Origin: CAYMZB01 sp964394845
GTDB taxonomy: Bacteria; Patescibacteriota; Microgenomatia; Daviesbacterales; UBA10151
NCBI GenBank assembly: GCA_964394845.1
Contig: CAYMZB010000040.1
Coordinates: 1 to 7,791, forward strand
Length of the DNA: 7,791 nucleotides
Direction of reading: 5' to 3'
Positions 5,011-7,791 of this stretch are shown piece by piece (positions within the stretch are counted from its first letter, which is position 1; each line of letters opens with the position of its first letter). Both the position numbers and the translations under genes were made by a program. Under the pieces are notes generated by a model that was given only the letters and a program-made list of their open reading frames with translations, was not told the origin of the DNA and did no database searches.

Positions 5011-6267
5011 ATGAAATATGACGTAAAAAACATCAAGCTTGCGCCTAAGGGAAAACTCAAGATTGAGTGGGCCGGATCCCAAATGAAAGTTTTGGATCTA
5101 ATTAGACAGCGTTTTGCCAAAGAAAAACCCCTGAAAGGCGTGACTTTGGGAGCTTGTTTGCATGTAACGAGCGAAACTGCCAATTTAATGATTGCCTTAA
5201 AGATGGGCGGGGCTAACTTAGCTTTATGCGCTTCTAATCCCCTGTCTACTCAGGATGAGGTGGCAGCTTCCCTGGCTATTGATTATGACATTCCTACTTT
5301 TGCAATCAAAGGAGAAAACAAAGATACATATTATAAACACTTAAATACTGTTTTAGATTTTAAACCTCACATTACTATGGATGATGGAGCAGATTTGGTG
5401 ACACTTTTACATACTGAAAGACAGGGACAACTGAAAGAAGTATTAGGCTCTTCAGAAGAAACTACCACCGGAGTTATAAGACTTAGAGCTATGTTAAAAG
5501 ACAACACTTTAAAAATTCCGGTGATGGCAGTTAATGATAGTTTAACCAAACATTTATTTGATAACAGATACGGCACTGGCCAGTCAACTATTGATGGAAT
5601 AATCAGGGCCACTAATGTGCTTCTGGCAGGAAAAAAATTTGTAGTTTGCGGGTATGGCTGGTGCGGAAGAGGCTTGGCGCAAAGAGCCAGAGGCATGGGC
5701 TCTTTGGTAATAATTACAGAAGTTGATCCTTTAAAAGCTTTGGAGGCTACTATGGATGGGTATGAAGTAATGCCAATCAGTGATGCTGTCAAAACAGCTG
5801 ATATTATTTGTACGGCCACCGGCAATAAAACAGTTTTAGGAATTGAACATTTTAAAAAAATGAAACAGGGAGTAATTGTGGCTAATACCGGCCATTTTAA
5901 TGTGGAATTTGATTATGAAGGCTTAATTAAAATTGCTAAAAAAAGAAGGCTTTTAAGAGATAATTTAGAAGAAATTACTTTGGAGGATAATAAAAAAGTA
6001 TTTGTATTAGGAGAGGGCAGATTAATAAATTTAGCATCAGCTGAAGGCCATCCGCCTGATGTAATGGACATGAGTTTTGCCAACCAGGCTTTGGCTGCGG
6101 AGTTTTTAGTTGAAAATCAAGGAAAACTTAAGGCAGGTGTTTACACTATTCCCAAAGAGTTGGACAACATGATTGCCAAACTTAAACTTGAGTCATTAGG
6201 CATTGCAATAGATACACTGACTGAAGAACAAAAAAGATATTTGGCTTCCTGGAATGAGGGGACCTAA
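5011..6267 (+). CDS. ahcY: Adenosylhomocysteinase (S-adenosylhomocysteine hydrolase)
   Basis: AhcY reversibly hydrolyses S-adenosylhomocysteine to adenosine and homocysteine with tightly bound NAD, removing the product that inhibits methyltransferases. All key parts are present in 418 residues: CLHVTSET (49-56, H51, T53, E55), MDDGAD (123-128), SSEETTTGV (147-154, E150), DSLTKHLFDN (176-185, K180, D184, N185), the NAD site CGYGWCGRG (213-221) with acidic E237 in TEVDP, and ANTGHF (291-296, H295). The protein ends YLASWNEGT, the short form typical of archaea and Thermotoga, without the Lys/Tyr tail of longer homologues, so it is complete. Its last 13 codons recur in diverged form at 7017-7055, on the far side of vapBC. 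The ATG directly follows a promoter-like pair. Confidence 0.95.
   Translation: MKYDVKNIKLAPKGKLKIEWAGSQMKVLDLIRQRFAKEKPLKGVTLGACLHVTSETANLMIALKMGGANLALCASNPLSTQDEVAASLAIDYDIPTFAIKGENKDTYYKHLNTVLDFKPHITMDDGADLVTLLHTERQGQLKEVLGSSEETTTGVIRLRAMLKDNTLKIPVMAVNDSLTKHLFDNRYGTGQSTIDGIIRATNVLLAGKKFVVCGYGWCGRGLAQRARGMGSLVIITEVDPLKALEATMDGYEVMPISDAVKTADIICTATGNKTVLGIEHFKKMKQGVIVANTGHFNVEFDYEGLIKIAKKRRLLRDNLEEITLEDNKKVFVLGEGRLINLASAEGHPPDVMDMSFANQALAAEFLVENQGKLKAGVYTIPKELDNMIAKLKLESLGIAIDTLTEEQKRYLASWNEGT
6229..6267 (+). repeat. ahcY 3'-end repeat, proximal (functional) copy
   Basis: These last 13 codons of ahcY (QKRYLASWNEGT and stop) match 7017-7055 at 34 of 39 bases. Similarity stops on both sides, so the repeat is confined to the gene end. 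Confidence 0.9.
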
Positions 6268-6294
6268 AAACTAAATTGACTCTGATTTAATCAG

Positions 6295-6354
6295 TTGACA
6301 ACCTTGTATAGATGAACTATGCTATGAAGTATTATGAACCATAAAGTAGTTCAT
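6295..6354 (+). promoter_or_regulatory. vapBC promoter with repeated operator half-sites
   Basis: TTGACA (6295-6300) and TATGCT (6318-6323) with 17 bases between form the best promoter in the window. The half-site ATGAAC occurs at 6312-6317 and 6334-6339, and its complement GTTCAT at 6349-6354. The outer pair extends to an exact 8-bp inverted repeat (6312-6319 with 6347-6354); the inner pair is ATGAAC, nine bases, GTTCAT. Half-sites over the -10 and start region fit autorepression by a ribbon-helix-helix antitoxin. Confidence 0.6.
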
Positions 6355-6371
6355 ATAGAAAGACCTGACCA

Positions 6372-6620
6372 ATGAAATCTATAACTATACATGGCCTTGA
6401 TGACACACTTGCGCAATTGATTAGCGAAAAAGCCCGGCATCAAGGTACAAGTCTAAATAAAACAATAAAAACACTTTTAAGGCGGGCTCTCGGTCTATTA
6501 GAACAGCAAAAAAAGAATGATTTTTCTGAATTTTCTGGTATTTGGACCCAGAAAGAATTTGAGAAATTTGAACATTCAGTCAAGGACTTTGAAAAGATTG
6601 ACAGACAAGACTGGAAATGA
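6372..6620 (+). CDS. vapB: VapB-type ribbon-helix-helix antitoxin
   Basis: The 82-residue protein opens with the short DNA-contacting strand MKSITIHGL (1-9), followed by two helices (DTLAQLISEKARHQG, then SLNKTIKTLLRRALGLLE), which is the ribbon-helix-helix layout of many VapB/FitA-like antitoxins. The polar, aromatic C-terminal part (about 50-82, FSEFSGIWTQKEFEKFEHSV) is the expected toxin-wrapping segment. It should neutralise the PIN-domain toxin encoded next and repress the shared promoter through the half-sites upstream. The TGA stop overlaps the vapC ATG as ATGA, the classic coupled arrangement. Translation from 6372 would use a leader of about 40 bases with at most a weak AGAAAG ribosome site. 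Confidence 0.85.
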   Translation: MKSITIHGLDDTLAQLISEKARHQGTSLNKTIKTLLRRALGLLEQQKKNDFSEFSGIWTQKEFEKFEHSVKDFEKIDRQDWK

Positions 6621-7015
6621 AAAAAGTACTCCTGGATACAAGTGGTTATTCAAAACTCCTTAAAGGAGACAAAACAGTTCAAGCTGAAATGGAGGAAGCC
6701 TCAATCATCTATTTATCGGTAATAGTAGTTGGTGAACTGCTCGCTGGCTTTAAGAATGGCCTTCATGAAACAAAAAACAAACAGCTTCTGGGAAAGTTTA
6801 TGCGGAAGTCAGAAGTTTGCGTCATATCTGTTACCGAAGAAACTGCAGACATCTACAGTCAAGTCGTACATCTCCTAAAGAAACAGGGTACACCTATTCC
6901 TGTAAACGACGTCTGGATTGCAGCACACACTATAGAGACAGGAGCAAAATTAATCACCTTAGACGACCATTTTTCTAAAGTCCCGGGAATAAGAATTTGG
7001 GATGGTTTGAGATAG
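6617..7015 (+). CDS. vapC: VapC-type PIN-domain ribonuclease toxin
   Basis: The 132 residues form one PIN domain, at the family's usual length. The four acidic residues of the metal site are visible: D7 (LLDTSGYSKLL), E40 (VVGELLAGF), D98 (IPVNDVWIAA) and D116 (LITLDDHF). VapC toxins cleave tRNA or rRNA in the cytoplasm when freed from VapB; the target here cannot be told from sequence. The gene overlaps vapB by four bases, so production is tied to the antitoxin. With all catalytic residues present the toxin is presumably active. Only one base separates the stop from the duplicated ahcY tail, marking the right edge of the inserted cassette. Confidence 0.9.
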   Translation: MKKVLLDTSGYSKLLKGDKTVQAEMEEASIIYLSVIVVGELLAGFKNGLHETKNKQLLGKFMRKSEVCVISVTEETADIYSQVVHLLKKQGTPIPVNDVWIAAHTIETGAKLITLDDHFSKVPGIRIWDGLR

Positions 7016-7016
7016 G

Positions 7017-7055
7017 CAAAAAGGATATTTAGCCTCCTGGAATAAGGGGACTTAA
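7017..7055 (+). pseudogene. Duplicated ahcY 3' end, distal relic
   Basis: These 39 bases read QKGYLASWNKGT and a TAA stop in the register that matches the last 13 codons of ahcY. Five bases differ: three silent third-position changes and two giving R to G and E to K. The relic starts one base after the vapC stop and ends four bases before the metE-like stop on the other strand. It is most simply the stranded end of an ahcY allele displaced when vapBC entered the gene's 3' end. Confidence 0.8.
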
Positions 7056-7059
7056 ATTA

Positions 7060-7791
7060 TTATTCGTATTTTTGCCTTAAAATATTAGCAGCTTTGGACA
7101 TTTCTTTCAATTTTAGATAGGCTTGATCAAAAGAAACTTCTGCCTGACTGCCTGGCGCAAACCCGCAATCAGGATTTAAAATAATTCTTTCCTTATCTAC
7201 AAATTTTAAGGCTGCTTCAACTCTACTAACAATTTTTTCTGCGCTGTCAAAAACATTAAACCTGCAATCAACACATCCAAGACCTATTTTAGTATGGGCT
7301 GGTAATTCTTTTAAAACAGAAGAGTCTCCAGCATCCGGAATGGCAAACTCCAAAGCAAATTGATCTACTTTTAAATTTTTCATAAATGGCAAGATAAACT
7401 CATATCCTCCCTGACCAACAAAACCTTTTTTTACTTTTTTGATAATCTGCCTGTTCCTAGTCCCACTACTCCTGCAAAGATGTACTGCTATCTCAATACC
7501 CTCTACTCCTTCGACAAGGCTATTTATTAATTCCACTGCTAATTCACACTCTTTTTCAGGATTCTTAAACTTAGCTCTATAAGCAGGATCAACAAAGAGA
7601 CAAAGGTTTGGATCGTCAATTTGCACAACAGATACTTGAGTTTTACTCAAAGCAATAATTTCTGAACGAAGATATGGCACGAGCGCTCTCATAAATGCTT
7701 CTCTTGTTGCATAAGCGTTTTTAGACTCCTGTTCATTCCACATTCTTGAACCTATTAAATAAGGGGAAGGAAGTGCAACTTTTACTTTGGA
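7060..7791 (-). CDS. MetE-like cobalamin-independent methionine synthase family protein, N-terminus beyond right edge
   Basis: The reading frame enters from the right edge (first full codons SKVKVALPSPYLIGSRMWNEQES) and ends at TAA 7060; the internal ATG at 7743 is not the start. The 243 visible residues cover most of the C-terminal MetE barrel. QIDDPNL stands where MetE has QIDEP, and the zinc ligands are present: H104-x-C106 in IAVHLCR, E148 in ALEFAIPD and C209 in NPDCGF. The 61-residue spacing from E148 to C209 equals that between E665 and C726 of E. coli MetE. The enzyme would transfer a methyl group to homocysteine. PSPYLIGSRMW fits the short single-barrel MetE-like class, whose methyl donor may be a corrinoid protein instead of methyl-folate. 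It converges on ahcY and completes a SAM cycle with it. Confidence 0.85.
   Translation of the reverse strand, partial: SKVKVALPSPYLIGSRMWNEQESKNAYATREAFMRALVPYLRSEIIALSKTQVSVVQIDDPNLCLFVDPAYRAKFKNPEKECELAVELINSLVEGVEGIEIAVHLCRSSGTRNRQIIKKVKKGFVGQGGYEFILPFMKNLKVDQFALEFAIPDAGDSSVLKELPAHTKIGLGCVDCRFNVFDSAEKIVSRVEAALKFVDKERIILNPDCGFAPGSQAEVSFDQAYLKLKEMSKAANILRQKYE

Noticed and set aside
5367..5825. 152-codon minus-strand frame inside ahcY
   Set aside because: It is antisense to the strongly conserved ahcY catalytic and NAD-binding sequence.
6282..6294. CTGAT-TTA-ATCAG hairpin after ahcY as a terminator
   Set aside because: The stem is only 5 bp, AT-rich, and lacks a T-run; it abuts the vapBC -35 and is probably incidental.
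1..7791. CRISPR arrays, tRNA or rRNA genes
   Set aside because: No regularly spaced short repeats, tRNA-like cloverleaf or rRNA-like sequence was seen on either strand by reading.

Overview
This AT-rich window looks like a reduced-genome bacterium, most likely of the Candidate Phyla Radiation (Patescibacteria, perhaps Microgenomates). That placement is inferred from gene style and from the short, archaeal/Thermotoga-like adenosylhomocysteinase; no marker gene is present. Most starts lack a Shine-Dalgarno sequence, and several promoter-like pairs lie so close to the start codon that mRNAs would be leaderless or nearly so. TGA is used as a stop (vapB), which argues against the recoded Gracilibacteria.

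Layout. 1-732 (minus): right-hand part of an insertion sequence, with a 5'-complete, edge-truncated HTH/DDE transposase and an IS end carrying repeated 13-bp motifs. 733-1303: a promoter, an unrecognised 110-codon ORF and about 180 bp with no gene. 1304-1887: hicB-hicA toxin-antitoxin pair behind an inverted repeat. 1916-2893: PfkB/adenosine-kinase-like sugar kinase with a small in-frame palindromic insert. 2894-5010: minus-strand cassette of a two-TM protein gene and an AlbA_2/Schlafen-like ATPase-type regulator gene, flanked by an exact 47-bp direct repeat that reads as the 3' end of a broken gene. 5011-6267: adenosylhomocysteinase (ahcY). 6295-7015: vapB-vapC pair with promoter and operator-like repeats. 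7017-7055: a second, diverged copy of the last 13 codons of ahcY. 7060-7791 (minus): MetE-like methionine synthase, cut by the right edge.

The backbone is an activated-methyl (SAM) cycle: AhcY hydrolyses S-adenosylhomocysteine to adenosine and homocysteine, the PfkB kinase could remove adenosine, and the MetE-like enzyme could remethylate homocysteine. Selfish or defence modules (IS, HicBA, AlbA_2 cassette, VapBC) lie in the gaps. Two of these modules are bracketed by duplicated gene 3' ends. The clearest case is vapBC: the duplicated ahcY tail next to metE shows that ahcY and metE were once convergent neighbours 4 bp apart, and that vapBC entered at the ahcY 3' end while leaving ahcY intact.
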